A DNA stretch of 64,000 nt from Pomacea canaliculata (lineage: Eukaryota > Mollusca > Gastropoda > Architaenioglossa > Ampullariidae), in NCBI RefSeq assembly GCF_003073045.1, contig NC_037596.1:13761950-13825949 (forward strand). The letters are read 5' to 3'. Below are positions 44,856 to 56,189 of this stretch, one piece after another. A program made the position numbers and the translations under genes. Within the stretch, counting starts at the first letter, position 1. Every line of letters begins with the position of its first letter. Under the pieces are notes generated by a model that made no database searches, was not told the DNA's origin, and worked only from the letters and a program-made list of their open reading frames with translations.

Positions 44856-45310
44856 GCCACACTGCACAAGGACATTTGTATAGATGGAATACATTGTTGT
44901 TCCATAATCATATCATGAAACTGAAGAAACCAAAGATTTAAGCGAGAGACCTCGCACTGTACTGTGCTTTGCTTCCAGAAGTAACAGACCCATTGGAATA
45001 CTGTATTGGTCAAACTGATCTGTTTTTGTACACATTATTGAAAAAAAAAATCCTGTATGTAGTAAAGTATACTCGCATATCCTGCACAACGTGTTTTGTG
45101 CCACTTGAGATGCAGTTGGGTCTGAAGCCATGAAACTGAAGAAACCAAAGAGGTCAGCGTGAGATCTCACACTTTACTGTACCATTCAAAATAAACAGAT
45201 CCTATATTGTTAAAACTGATCTGCTTCTGTAAAAAGTATTGAAAATAAAATCCACTGCTGCTATTTCCACATACATTGCATTTATTCTCCAGTGTCTGGA
45301 AGTTTCATGT
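44855..45310 (-). repeat. Repeated exon-like module array, copy C (shortest)
   Basis: Two modules, at about 44,925 and 45,140, with the same acceptors and spacer text as in copies A and B. A gcgagtatac or gtgagtatac donor-like word lies near 45,070. Confidence 0.75.
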
Positions 45311-45790
45311 TACAGAAACTTCCAGAATTAACAGACCATTTATGTACGAGGAAAACTAAAAAAAATTACCTTTGGGCTATAAGCTCCATTTTGATCATCT
45401 CCTTGTTGGAGATGATCTTCCTTAATGTCAAGACACCATAATAAGAAGGGTGTTTCAAGTTAACACCCTCTGGCATCCCTGTAACTATGACTACAGGTAC
45501 CAGAGAATGTTTCTTATAAGGGAAGCGGATGTTGCATTCTTCCTTCCCAATGCTCTTCCTGAAATCAAACATTCACACATCAGATACAGTGGTATAAAAT
45601 TATCGGAACAATACAATAAATACATATTACCTACTTAAAATTCTTCTAGGATGTTTGACATTAACTCATTTCCTCAAACAATTGAGTACTCTAATACTGT
45701 ACATCTCATACCATCAAATTGCAAATGTCACCAAAAAGTAGCAAATAACCACTTAATAAGCAGCCTCTGATTTAGATTTACTTAAAACAC
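45310..45790 (-). repeat. Composite-module segment with intact exon-like ORF, copy C
   Basis: The minus strand holds an exon bounded by tttcag/GAAGAGC and AAAG/gtaatt (about 45,368-45,560). It encodes KEECNIRFPYKKHSLVPVVI, then GMPEGVNLKHPSYYGVLTLR and KIISNKEMIKMELIAQ. It is open throughout in this copy and is the best of the three. The family is not recognised. The remainder, to 45,790, is AT-rich. Confidence 0.55.
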
Positions 45791-46650
45791 CTTATCACGT
45801 GGCCCTCCCGACTACAATGAAAACATATCGGCTTCCTCGGGCTTGGTTCCGAGCGAATGCTGTGCTCGCCTTCTCCCCTCAATTCTCTTCTTGGGTGTGC
45901 GAAGAGGGAGGTTCGCGATAATGCCACGCCGCCTCCCTGGCCTCCGAGAACTGCTGGGCCAAAGTCGCTGCCTCCATGCTTTTAGGCATGCGCTCACGGA
46001 TGGAGGCTCACATCAGGACCAAATCTCGGTCTTCGACCATAGTGGTCTTTCCAGCCAGCTCAACCCAGCGTGTCAAGTATAGCCGGGCCCTGGCTACATA
46101 TTGCTGGAAGGTCTCTCCTCCTTTACACGAGGCACGAAGCTTCCGCCTATATGTTTCGGCTGTCAAGCGGAACATAGTCAGAAGGGCAATTTTCAGATTT
46201 GCATAGTCCTCGTTGTCTTCGTCACTTAGCCCCACGCATACGTCCCTGGCCTTCCCTTTGAGCAGCATACCCAGCCTCACCGCCCATGTGCTGATGTCCC
46301 AGCTCTACAGTTTGGCACAACGTTCGAACTGGCAGAGGTAGGTCTCCAGGTCATCGTCCTCTTCGAATGGCGGCATCTTAAGGCGCATCGGTTTAAATTC
46401 CATGCCTGATGCATTCCGCCTTTCGACATCGTTACTTATTTTAGCTACCTCCATCTCCTTGCAGAGTTCCTGCTGCCGAATTCTCTCCGCTCTCTCACCC
46501 TCTTCCCGTCGGATTCTTCTCGCGGGTCCTTTCCTCCCTTTCAGCCTCTTCTCTCCCCGTGGCGAGCTCCACCAGTTCCATACCCGTCAGGCCTGTCTCC
46601 CTACCAATGCGCAAGTACATTTCAAAAACCGTCTCCCCGGTCTGACCTCC
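45790..46650 (-). mobile_element. Gypsy-type gag fossil, copy C
   Basis: Minus-strand text includes LRIGRETGLTGMELVELATG and a charged linker, then RLKMPPFEEDDDLETYLCQF, LGMLLKGKARDVCVGLSDED, KIALLTMFRLTAETYRRKLR and FQQYVARARLYLTRWVELAG. This is the N-terminal and capsid-like order of Gypsy Gag. It has several breaks and lacks pol. It is the same composite context as copies A and B. Confidence 0.75.
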
Positions 46651-47222
46651 GGGCATCGCTGACGGAGAGGGTGACACACGACGTTCAGACTAGAGGCACA
46701 GGCCAACCTCCGCGCAGTCCGACCCGTCTTAGCAGCAATTCTGAAACCACGACAAGCTCTTTTCTTGGTGTGACAAACACAATTATCTACAAAGGTGTCG
46801 ACTTTTGTTTGGTCTAAGAAGTAATGCCCCTGTGAAAAGGCTCACAGGGGCTTTGTCCAGTACGTAATTATGCTCATTTGTATGGAAACAAATTCTTATA
46901 AGAATTTGTTTTTATTTTATGAAATGTATTTTATCATCTCGTGATGCAAATGTCAATCAAGCAGAAAGTATATAGTATAAGAACAGAAGTGTGAATGTTT
47001 CAGTCATTGACAGTTAACTTATTTTGTTCTTGTGCACGATAGCTATGACTTTTTGTCATGAACAGTTTAAACTGTCTGGCTTCTCCTTCCACCTAGTCAA
47101 CTGGATTTTCAATATCTACTATGATTTGCCCTATTTTGTGAGAAAACTTCATGGTGAACATGTACCTTTAAACTTCAGTTTTAAAAAATAGATTTGATGA
47201 AAGTGGCCTGCACCTGTGTGTA
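46650..47222 (-). repeat. Gag-upstream leader segment, copy C
   Basis: Matches 10,390-10,932 closely, including the stem-like pair cccctgtgaaaaggctcaca and ggggctttg. Non-coding. It is followed directly by the LTR-like repeat at 47,223. Confidence 0.7.
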
Positions 47223-47870
47223 ATGGATGTTATGTGGGTCCTGCGCGCAACGGTTAACTTTACTAGCATGCACTCATCCAGCTTGCGCCCACACACTTAT
47301 TACAACACATTCCTTAAATATAGAAACTTTAGTATGAATCAAAAGAGTATAATTACACAAAAAAGTGCATACATATATATACATAAACGAATAGTTACAA
47401 GTATCATTCAGATCTTATCTTAATGCTTAAGTTTCTGGCTCTTCTCCTCACTGGTAATCCAGGTGATAGTTCCAAGGTTTACAAGTTCATAAGCCAAAGT
47501 TCACACTTTCACTAATAAATTCCACTGGGCATACGTCCATCAGTTACAGTTCACGATTCGCCAATAAATTTCTTACATCCAGATAAAATAATATTTTAAG
47601 TACGTCGGACCTTTTTTACGTCTTACACCAGACGGACCTCCGTCGGCCGTTCGCTACCACGCTACCTGAAAAGTGAAGTTTCTTTCTCTGTGTATCGCTT
47701 GGTTCGTTTCCGGTGGGTTTTTCCTTTCTGTAGAACATGGGGTAAAGCCATTACTAAAGGGGTGTTGGTTGCCTCGTGCATTGTTATTGCTGGAATATTT
47801 ATCTCCCCTGGCCGTACACAAGCGCGGCCGTCCACGTTAGATCAGAGATCTGTAGGGATATATATCTATA
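47223..47870. mobile_element. LTR-like dispersed repeat (copy 2)
   Basis: Starts TGTTATGTGGGTCCTGCGCG and is related to 11,503-12,325. The right end is not resolved. No coding capacity. It could be a solo LTR or an unclassified non-autonomous element. Confidence 0.45.
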
Positions 47871-48776
47871 TCATTAAGTGATTGATTTCCTTTTTCTGTG
47901 TATTTGATTTCTGTCTTGAAAAATTTGTCAAAAACAGTACTAATCATAATCAAAGCTTCAAAAGAGAGCCATGGTGAGACGGCTGAAGTGACCATCTCAT
48001 CAAGTGACCGAAGGTTGTCTTGATCTTTCATTGCCATGTGGAATTTTGTCCACACTTTTTCCTTGCTGCTGTTCTTGAAACAGGTCTTAGACAGTTCAAA
48101 ACATCTTTCCAGGAACTGCATTCCAGACACAAGTTCTTGTCCTAAGAAAATATACAGAGGATTTCTGTTTATACATGAGAATAGCGTGTGTCACAGTTAT
48201 ACTTCAACACAAGCAACGGCTATTTTTAAATTACCTGAAATTGAACTGGTAAAGACAAAAGTATTCACCCCACACTTTGCCAGGACACATTCTGCCACTA
48301 AAAAGTATATTTTTTATGCAATGATATAATAAAAATAATAAAAAGTAGCACAGAAACTTACTGTCAACACTCCTGCAATCTTTATGTACCTCTGTAGGCA
48401 TGCAGTTATCAGCAATCAGTTTCTCACAGACTTGGTCTACCAAATCAATGTTCACCTGAACGTTTTTAAAACAAAAATTAACAAACTAAACAGGCCTGAG
48501 TCCCTTTACCAGGTGCAACATTCTATATACAACTTCCACAAAAATGCAAATTAAACGATAAATAAGTAATGATTCTACTTCAGACATTTGGAAAAAAAAC
48601 TGCATGCAATCACACAGAAAATAATACAAATATTCGAACATGCGTCGGAATATTTAACAGACTTAGCTTTTTTTGTGCACTTACTTTGATATTTTTGTCA
48701 TGTGGTATCTTTCCACAAACATCATTCTCAGAATCAACGAATAGATCTTCTTCCACATCCTGCGATAGAATCATTC
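47837..48776 (-). pseudogene. TE-X N-terminal gene part, copy 3 (four coherent exons)
   Basis: Four minus-strand exons join in phase. Exon 1 begins MILSQDVEEDLFVDSENDVC (48,690-48,776, donor gtaagtg). Exon 2 is VNIDLVDQVCEKLIADNCMP onward (48,362-48,457, donor gtaagt). Exon 3 is MAECVLAKCGVNTFVFTSSI (48,237-48,298, donor gtaatt). Exon 4 is QELVSGMQFLERCFELSKTC with SKEKVWTKFHMAMKDQDNL, ending in a stop at 47,837. Exon 4 corresponds to PALLQDLQFLNQCLV and KEKAYSNFNREF of copy 1. No break is seen within the four exons, but the YIAGYV and DRGGL region is absent, so the protein is shorter than copy 1. The function is unknown; the relation to a transposase is by homology to copy 1. Confidence 0.5.
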
Positions 48777-48779
48777 TTC

Positions 48780-50330
48780 AAGAAAATTGGTAGTCTTTCA
48801 CCCATAAATGATGAGAAAAGACTAGATGTATGGCATTTGGCAAGAGAAAAAAAAAACTGATGGCCTTGCACATTCCTAAACATCTCAGACTGCAAACGAT
48901 CAGAACAAAATACTTTGCACTTCGATGTAACGAAGGATATTGTTCAGGACCAGTCCTGTGTTTATCTGGCTGTGGGTTACAAAGCTTTCCTAAATGGATC
49001 TGATGATAACATGAAAGTGGTGCATGTAAAATTTCACATTGATTGTTTAGGGCCATAATTTTTAAATGTATTTGTCAACATTGTAATCACATCACTAAGC
49101 TTATGCTTTGTAAATCCTTTAATGAAAACTTTATCATTTATCTTAAGGGCTACCCTTATATGTAACACATTGTAATTTAATTAAAGATGTATTTTTTGCT
49201 TGATTGGATATTTAAATAAATATTTCTTCAAATGTGGCTAAAGTTCTTCATGTTGATCGATGGATGAGTATGTTCTGAGAGGTATTTACAATTTTACTAT
49301 TTTTACTTACAAATATAAAACTTTGAATTGTCAGTTGGTACAGAGGTTTCTCTCCCATAAGATTTGTTCATATTGTATGAATATATTTATGGTCGGCAAT
49401 TTTATTTAGCATGCTTATATTTTAAATGCATAGCTCGCAACTGTGGACTGCAGCTCTTCCTCTTAAAGGGTGTTGCCCAAAGACCATTTGTTTTGGCAAT
49501 AAAATATGAAGCAGACCTTTCTGAAATTATGCACATGAGACTAAAGTACACTAAAAAGTTTGGGGGATATGGGTACAACTACTTTCTTTTGCATGTGCTG
49601 TCTATTTAATGTCTCACATGATGAACGACATTCTTTACCATAAGAAGTTCCAGAATAATCATGAAAACATATCTGAGATGCTGACCAATACCAAAGTTTT
49701 GTACTTTAGTAACATTTTGAATTAAAACTGCAACAACTTCCTGTTGATACATCACCTATAACACTTTTGGATACATACTAAAATTGTATACAGATTCCTT
49801 CTGGAAATGGTGAGATTATCTATTGATGCAATCGAATGCACTACTGGAGCTAACCATGTTTAGAAATGAAAAAGTTGTGGGATCCGCGCTCTTTTCGCCT
49901 GTAGCAGTTCTTTGTTGAATTCGGTGAAATCTTCAGTCTCTAAATTATACAAGTTCATGCACTCAAACACAATCATAGATGAATTGGTTCGTCAGAAAAT
50001 GTCTTCCATCCTTCTTATGGGAGGGGAGAAAAACCTCGAGAGCCGGTCCTGTGAACAGCCATCACATACAAAAGAGTGTCCCGACGCGAGATCTGAACCC
50101 AGGACCTTTTCACTGCTGTGGTGACAAGGGTTTTTACTACTCTCTACCGGGCGGCCCAGGAGTAAGAAATCACGAGGTGGCGAAAGATTTTTGAGTTTTT
50201 CCTATCAGAAGACATTCAACCCAATCAACAGTCTGCTTTCTTTTGCGTGTGTCTCTTAGTACTTTCATGATGTCGAGTTTACTTCTGATAAGCTCCTGCA
50301 AAGAAAAAAAATATCTTCATTAAGAATTTT
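48780..50330. repeat. Dispersed repeat D, copy 2
   Basis: Related to 24,735-26,115. It includes minus-strand exon-like pieces, ETEDFTEFNKELLQAKRA after an acceptor (about 49,890-49,940) and LIRSKLDIMKVLRDTRKRKQ after ttctttgcag (about 50,205-50,298). The text gacgcgagatctgaacccag (50,080-50,100) looks like a minus-strand tRNA-SINE B box. Broken frames elsewhere. Confidence 0.6.
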
Positions 50331-50399
50331 TTATATATAAACATAGAGAGAGGAGGAAGTGGTTAACGTGTAAGACGAGGACAACCATGTCGATGTTTC

Positions 50400-50595
50400 A
50401 TAATCACCTGTTTTGACGATGACAGGAAGCAGGTGCTGCTCAGTATCTCCAAGTATTCTCATCTGTTCAGCATACGAGAGGTCACATTCGTACTTTCGGT
50501 TCTTCTCTTCCGGTGGCAGCGGAAGTAAACAAGCGAACCACGCGCGCGAGAAACTGCGATGAAGTGTCAACATTTTTTTTGTCTCCACTCCTATC
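50400..50595 (-). pseudogene. Exon-like ORF at the edge of repeat D
   Basis: The minus strand encodes SRAWFACLLPLPPEEKNRKY and ECDLSYAEQMRILGDTEQHL, then LPVIVKT and a donor-like AAACAG/gtgatt. The next exon candidate is at 50,298. It may be the first exon of the gene carried by repeat D. Unrecognised. Confidence 0.35.
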
Positions 50596-50677
50596 CTCCG
50601 CACTAGAAATTAATGGGGTAGGGGTGTAATGTCGGGAAGAGTAACTTAAGATAAAAAAAAAATTCCTAAAATCTCAC

Positions 50678-52890
50678 CAAGTGTGATCTCAAAAGTGAAG
50701 TTTACTTGTCCAACATCGTTAGTGATTTGAATCCCGTACAAACCAGACAGGTACAAACGGTCTGTGACGGACAGCGTGCACTGCGACATGTGACGCCTCA
50801 CTGGATACGGTGTGCACGTGACAGTCGTCGAGGTGTCCAGCTCGTGCTGCGTGGAATTTCCTTTTGCATCCTCTGCTGATGCCATGAAGAAAAGAATGCA
50901 ACTAGTAGGCGGAGGATAGGAAATTACTTCAAACTGGAGAACTTGTGGTTTGTCACCAACTTTGACAGTTCCAAGATGCAAAGACGAAACATTTCTTGGT
51001 TTACCTGTTGTAAACAAACTTGCGACCAGTTTCACAAAACCCTTAAAATTATGTCTGAAATAATTACATATCAGTTGAAATATTTGTAGGACATGAATAA
51101 AGCAGTCCTGAAAAGTTTTTAAAAAAATTCCTGAGCCGATTTTTTTAAGTGCAGTGCAGCTAATCATAAAATAAATAATCAGAAAAAAAATTGTATCGAG
51201 AACTTTGGTGTACTGACAGGTGACATCCAGTCTGGAGGTTTTCTGGACTTTTCCTTGAAGCTGATTGTTTGCGGAGCACGTGTACAGGTCTGTGACGTCA
51301 CAGCGCGCGGTTGTTGAGTGGCTGAGGGGAGAGAGGCCTTTCTTCACGATCCGGTTGTCAAGGATACGCTCCAGCTTCATCTCGGGTGTGGGTTGTCCGT
51401 CGGCTTCGCACCTGATGGTCAAGGGATCCCCTTCTGACACCGTCATGTCTTCGCTTTCATCGTTGATCGTCATTTTTAGCGATCGATGAGAATCTGGTGA
51501 CAACAACTCGGTATTCATGAAGCTGATGACAATAAAAGTGAGCTGCAGTCAGGGTTAGTGTATATATAGAATATAGTGCGAACTATAACCAAAGATACTA
51601 TATACTATCTGCTATAACTTACAGGCCACGCTTGCTGTGTAGACCTCCCCTTGAATAACATCTCCTTGCCACACGACATCACACCTGATCCAGGTGTTGT
51701 TATGATCTGCAGCTGCTAACGTCTTCTGATAACGAAGCTCCAGTGGACTGCTTCCCTTTTCTCCAACCAATTCGATCCCAGTAGTGATCCGATTTCCAAC
51801 AATCCACTTCAGAGATCCCGAGGGAAAGCTGAGGTCAGAAATGATGCACGTGCAGCTGATGTTTGTGTTTTCTTGTACGAAGGGCTGCGGGCTACAGGTC
51901 ACGTGTGGGTGGGTGGGACGTTTTCTTTCTGCTGCAATAATAATAATAGTTTTCATAAGGCATTGTTTGCTTGGTATGCATTCCATAAAGATTGGCAAAC
52001 ACTGAGATGCAGGTGAATTCGACTAAAAATGAAAAGTTTACACGGAGGAAAATGAGAGACTATAGAGAAAATCAACCGGGTCTGAAGTGCCTGACTGTTG
52101 AATCGCAATACTCACGTAGGACACTGATGTTGATCAGTTTGTTTAGCGATGGTATATCAAACAACTGAAAGAGCAACTGTCCCGTGTCCTCAACTCTAAA
52201 AGTCTTGGTCAGCCTGAAGTGGTCAGGATTCAAGCACTGGCACAACTGGTCGTTACTGCTGGTGCAGGTATCCTGTGATCTCCGTAATCTACACATTGTG
52301 ACAAGATGTTTCAAGTCCGTGGGTTTGTGAAGAACAAAAACCCTATAAGGTGCGGTGAGGTTTCGCCATGAAAACTCAATCTCTGACATCAAGCCCTCCT
52401 TCACGATGATGGACCCATTGTAGTTGTCCAGAGAAAACCCATAAGATCCTATTACAAAAACATTTGTTGTCGCTGATCAAAGGATCGATAACAATGAAAT
52501 TATGACAGAAAAAATAATTACATCTCTTCATTTAAATTGACTCTCAATACGACACAGATGCAGACACATAACAAGTAATATCTAAAGTGATATCTAGTCA
52601 ATATTATCAGACTTTGATTCCCATTACTTAGGAAAGTTCACGATGTATAGCAGCGAATTCTTCATGTGCCAATAATTAAAACTCAAAATAGTAAAGTTTG
52701 TCCCGCATAAATCTTCGTTTTTTCCTCAATAGTAAACAAACACACCCGTTCACTCCTCATGTCAAGCATAGTTATCTATATTACTGTTTATCAACTTACC
52801 ATCTGTGAAATGTAAACAGAACGTGGCGAAAAAACACAGTTTGGAAAAGAGGACGAGGATACTGAGAGGACATCTGACCCGACCTTCCAT
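50678..52890 (-). CDS. IgB: multi-Ig-domain surface or secreted protein (3' end not found)
   Basis: Predicted extracellular recognition or adhesion protein. Five exons, all joining in phase 1: 52,800-52,890 (signal peptide, MEGRVRCPLSILVLFSKLCF), 52,116-52,448 (333 bp, Ig-like domain, close relative of IgA exon 2), 51,623-51,931, 51,218-51,493 and 50,678-51,004. Exon 3 has the NISCTC, LKWIVG and WIRCDVVW Ig landmarks. Exon 4 is a clear I-set/C2 domain (GDPLTIRCEADGQPTPEMKL, DLYTCSANNQLQ). Exon 5 ends SGLYGIQITNDVGQVNFTF. The total is 445 codons so far. Several N-glycosylation sequons are present (NGS, NLT, NIS). No membrane segment or stop is found past the last donor (CTTG/gtgaga); reading through ends after about 11 residues (GEILGIFFLS). 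The exon 4 acceptor (caccag) was chosen because it keeps phase. The immune-type family is not identified. Confidence 0.75.
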
Positions 52891-52899
52891 TACACTAGA

Positions 52900-54660
52900 C
52901 ACTCGAGCCTTGAAAACAAACAGAACCCAGTTATCTACTGATGACTTCTCGTCTGATTTAGAACGACGGCAGTTAGATGGCAAACGATTCTTTAAATGAG
53001 AAATGGTTCTTCACGAGCCAAGTAATCATCCTCAGTCAAGGACGATTACCTACCAAGTTAGTCTTCTTTTAATTTTTCCATCGATTTCGGGGAAGTAATG
53101 TTTAAACACTACTACAATGGCTTACAAACAGGGAAATGGTTGAAAATGAGGATGTTTATTTTTAATTTTATATTTTAAATGGTTGGCGTTAATTAACTTG
53201 ACAGCCCCTCGTTCAGTTTTTACGAATTACTTTTAATAATTGTTTGAAGGCCTTGCTGGGCGCAATTTTGTTTCCTCGCTACTAGGTAAAGGTCAGTGCA
53301 GGATAGTGTTTTTACAGATTCCATTGCTCAGATACATATCTCCTTGCTGGAGAAGAGATCAACAACACGGACATCCGGGGTCAGTTATGAAGTGAGGGTA
53401 GACGTCTGTCCTGGGGCAACTTGGAAAAGTCAAGAACAATGGTCTTGTTTCCGATGTTACGAAGCGATGTTCAGATCCCGTAGATGATGTTTTACTCCTG
53501 AAGCTGTAGTCATAAAGTGGTGGTAAAGGTGTCATAGAAAAAAAAAAACCAAACAAACCATGTAGTGTCCGTGAGGCCTGAAAGTAGTGTCTTGTACCCA
53601 TCTGTACCCACCCATAAAAAATTGCTCGCCAAACAGGCCTTTAAAGAAAGTTGTTGGATAGAAAGAAAGGTAGATGTCCGCAACATTGAGAGAGCTTGTT
53701 TTAAACAAAAGCTTTTCTTCCTTAATTGTAACAATGGGCGCTGCTTGTATTCTTTCCTTTCATTGCTCCCATCTGCACCTCCATGAACACTTTTATTGAT
53801 TAAAACACTTTCATCGTTTTATTCGTTTCAAGAACAAATCACATTTAATACTGTCACTCTTTCATCACCATTGTTTTCTTCGTCACCTTAAACATGCTTG
53901 TATTTAAACACGCATAATAATAAAATACAAATAAATAAATATTTATTATAATATTTGAATAAACCACTCGTCCTCATTAGAAGTTTGTTGTTCTAAAAAA
54001 CAGCAGTCCTGTGAACATCTTCACATCTGAAGTTACTTGAAAACATTCTCATAAGACTTGTGTTGACTGTGGAAGTGGATAGTTACAACACTGAATTCTG
54101 AGACCCGCCAGTTCGATACCCGTGTGGGCCAACGACCTAACAAGATGAGTGGACGATTAAATCTTTTTCTGTGTTTCTCAGTCCGGATATTTTCTTCATT
54201 GTATCAGAACAGCCATGTAAATATCTTCGCATAAAAACCCGTGATGTTTCTAGTAAAAAGGTTTTCTAAAGTGTATCAGACCTACAACCATCTTGGCTCT
54301 AACGAAAAGTTAGTAGTAGGACATTGGAGAGGGACTGTAAACATCTCGGCACACAGGGGAAAAGTTGTTGTTTATTGTAAAAGTGTGATGTACATCTTCA
54401 CACAAATTGTTTCTTCAGTAGCAGGAAATCATTCCTTTGTTGCAACACAAGTATCTTCGCACACGTGGTCTGCATCAGGAAACAGTTATTTAAATTAAGT
54501 AGCTACTATGTAAACATTGTCACAGCATTTTCTCGATCTCACAACTTCAACTTTAACCCTTTTTGTCTTTCTCGTCGGTTTGTTTGCCTGCTTGGTTGTT
54601 TGTTTGTTTGTCCTACAAATGTTGAAGCCTGAAATAAGGTCTGGGTTGGTCATCGGTGCT
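52900..54660. other. Intergenic stretch between IgB and IgA
   Basis: No supported gene. Around 54,085-54,145 the text ccgccagttcgatacccgtg has a good B-box (GTTCGATACC) and may be a decayed tRNA-derived SINE. A candidate poly(A) signal for IgA (AATAAA, minus) is at 54,372-54,377. Confidence 0.4.
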
Positions 54661-54662
54661 TG

Positions 54663-56186
54663 TTACGAGTAACCAGGGACATCGAAAGTCTCAGCTTCCT
54701 GCTTCATGTCTCTCGCCTGCTGACGGAGGGACCTCAGGCGGTAACCCATGACGACGGACGACACGATGGCGACCGCACTGACGCACAGCATGGCGACAGT
54801 AATCGCGATGATGGCACCGGCGTGTTGCGCAGTCGCGCTGACGTCACTTCCGCTAGAGGAACTCATCGGTTTTCTGGTAGTGGATGATGAGCTCGACTTC
54901 CACTTCGCCACTGGTGTGGAGTGTGTGGATGATGAGAGACTGGTCGTCCTGCTCGGATGTGGGGTGATCGTAGTAGTAGTCGTGGTCTTCGCTATTTGAC
55001 AAAAATAACACTGCGTTATAAACTGCCTTTTCTCTTCTTTCTTTTTTCTTTCTTTCTTACTTTCTTTTCTTCTTTCTTTCTTTTTGCTTTTCTTTCTTTC
55101 TTTCTTTCTTTGTTTCCTAAAGGAAGATTTTTTAAAACTTCTGGTCAAACCTTTTTCTTGGTGGCCCTCACATACCTCAGTTTCTCTCTCGATACGTCTA
55201 AAGTGGATAGATGAAAGGCGATGACAAAAAACATTTAACAAGTGACAAGACAGAAAGATAAAGGAGAAAGATACGAGATGTATTTTCAATGCTTAAATAT
55301 AGGTAAAGCAAAAGAATTTCTACAATGATTCGACAAACTAAGTAGTCACAAAGATGATACTCACGTATGACAGAAATATTAACGAGTGTGTTTGGCGGTG
55401 TCTTATCAAACAACTGAAAGAGCAACTGCCCCGTGTCCTCAACTCTAAACGTCTTGGTCAGCCTGAAGTGGTCAGGATGCAAGCACTGGCACACGTGGTC
55501 GTTACTGCTGGTGCAGTTATCCTGCGATCTGCATAATCTACATATTGTGACAAAATGTTTGAAGTCCGTGGGTTTGTGAAGAACAAAAGCCCTATAAGGT
55601 GCGGTGAGGTTTCGCCATGAAAACTCAATCTTTGACATCACACTCTCCTCCACGATAATGGACCCATTGTATTTGTCCAGAGATAGTCCATACGATCCTG
55701 TAATAGAAAGAGATAAATTTGGGGTCAGAGGTCACTGAGATAAATAATGCACAAACATTTGGTTCTGATCAAAAGCGTCTCTCTTTCTTTCTCTCTCTCA
55801 CACACACCTCAACCCATATCTATGGAAACGTAATACAGTTTGATAAGTAACATCCCCGCTACACCAACACTTCTACCACCAACACCATCATATTATCATC
55901 GACTTTATTCTTCTTCTTCATCGATGTCCTGTTTCTTTCTGACCAACACACGCGCTGTATGACAACCGCTAGTTAACCCATTGATGCCTTTCTTGCATGA
56001 CATTTCTACACCATGAACACTATGATGAACTGATGTTAACAAAGTTAACAGGTTCTAAGTCACGATGAGAGACAGACACTAAATCATTCTAACAAAACTC
56101 TTTCTTACACACTTACCCCATTCTGAAGCACAAGGCAGAAGGATGAACAATGACAAACCGAACAAAGTGTTGACCCGATGCTCCAT
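54663..56186 (-). CDS. IgA: single-Ig type I membrane protein, 243 aa, complete
   Basis: Predicted cell-surface protein. Three exons: 56,117-56,186 (signal peptide MEHRVNTLFGLSLFILLPCA), 55,365-55,697 (Ig-like domain) and 54,663-54,991. They sum to 732 bp, an exact 244-codon frame including the stop, with both introns in phase 1 and GT-AG ends (donors gtaagtg and gtgagtat). The Ig-like exon runs SYGLSLDKYNGSIIVEE, EFSWRNLTAPYRAFVLHK, VTICRLCRSQDNC, CQCLHPDHF, ending VEDTGQLLFQLFD. It lacks the usual YxC of a V domain but has extra Cys. The last exon has a Thr/Ser-rich stalk, one membrane segment (IIAITVAMLCVSAVAIVSSV) and a 26-residue tail ending FDVPGYS without ITIM or ITAM. Its Ig exon is about four-fifths identical to IgB exon 2, but the signal exon differs. 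Confidence 0.85.
55025..55112. repeat. (CTTT)n polypyrimidine tract in IgA intron 2
   Basis: A run of tttctttctttc words, sense-strand purine, inside the intron. Probably length-variable. Confidence 0.8.
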
Positions 56187-56189
56187 TGC

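Noticed and set aside
54957-55289. Lys/Glu-rich coding extension upstream of IgA exon 3
   Set aside because: It is the (CTTT)n intron tract read through; a splice acceptor at 54,992 and matching phase place the exon start after it.
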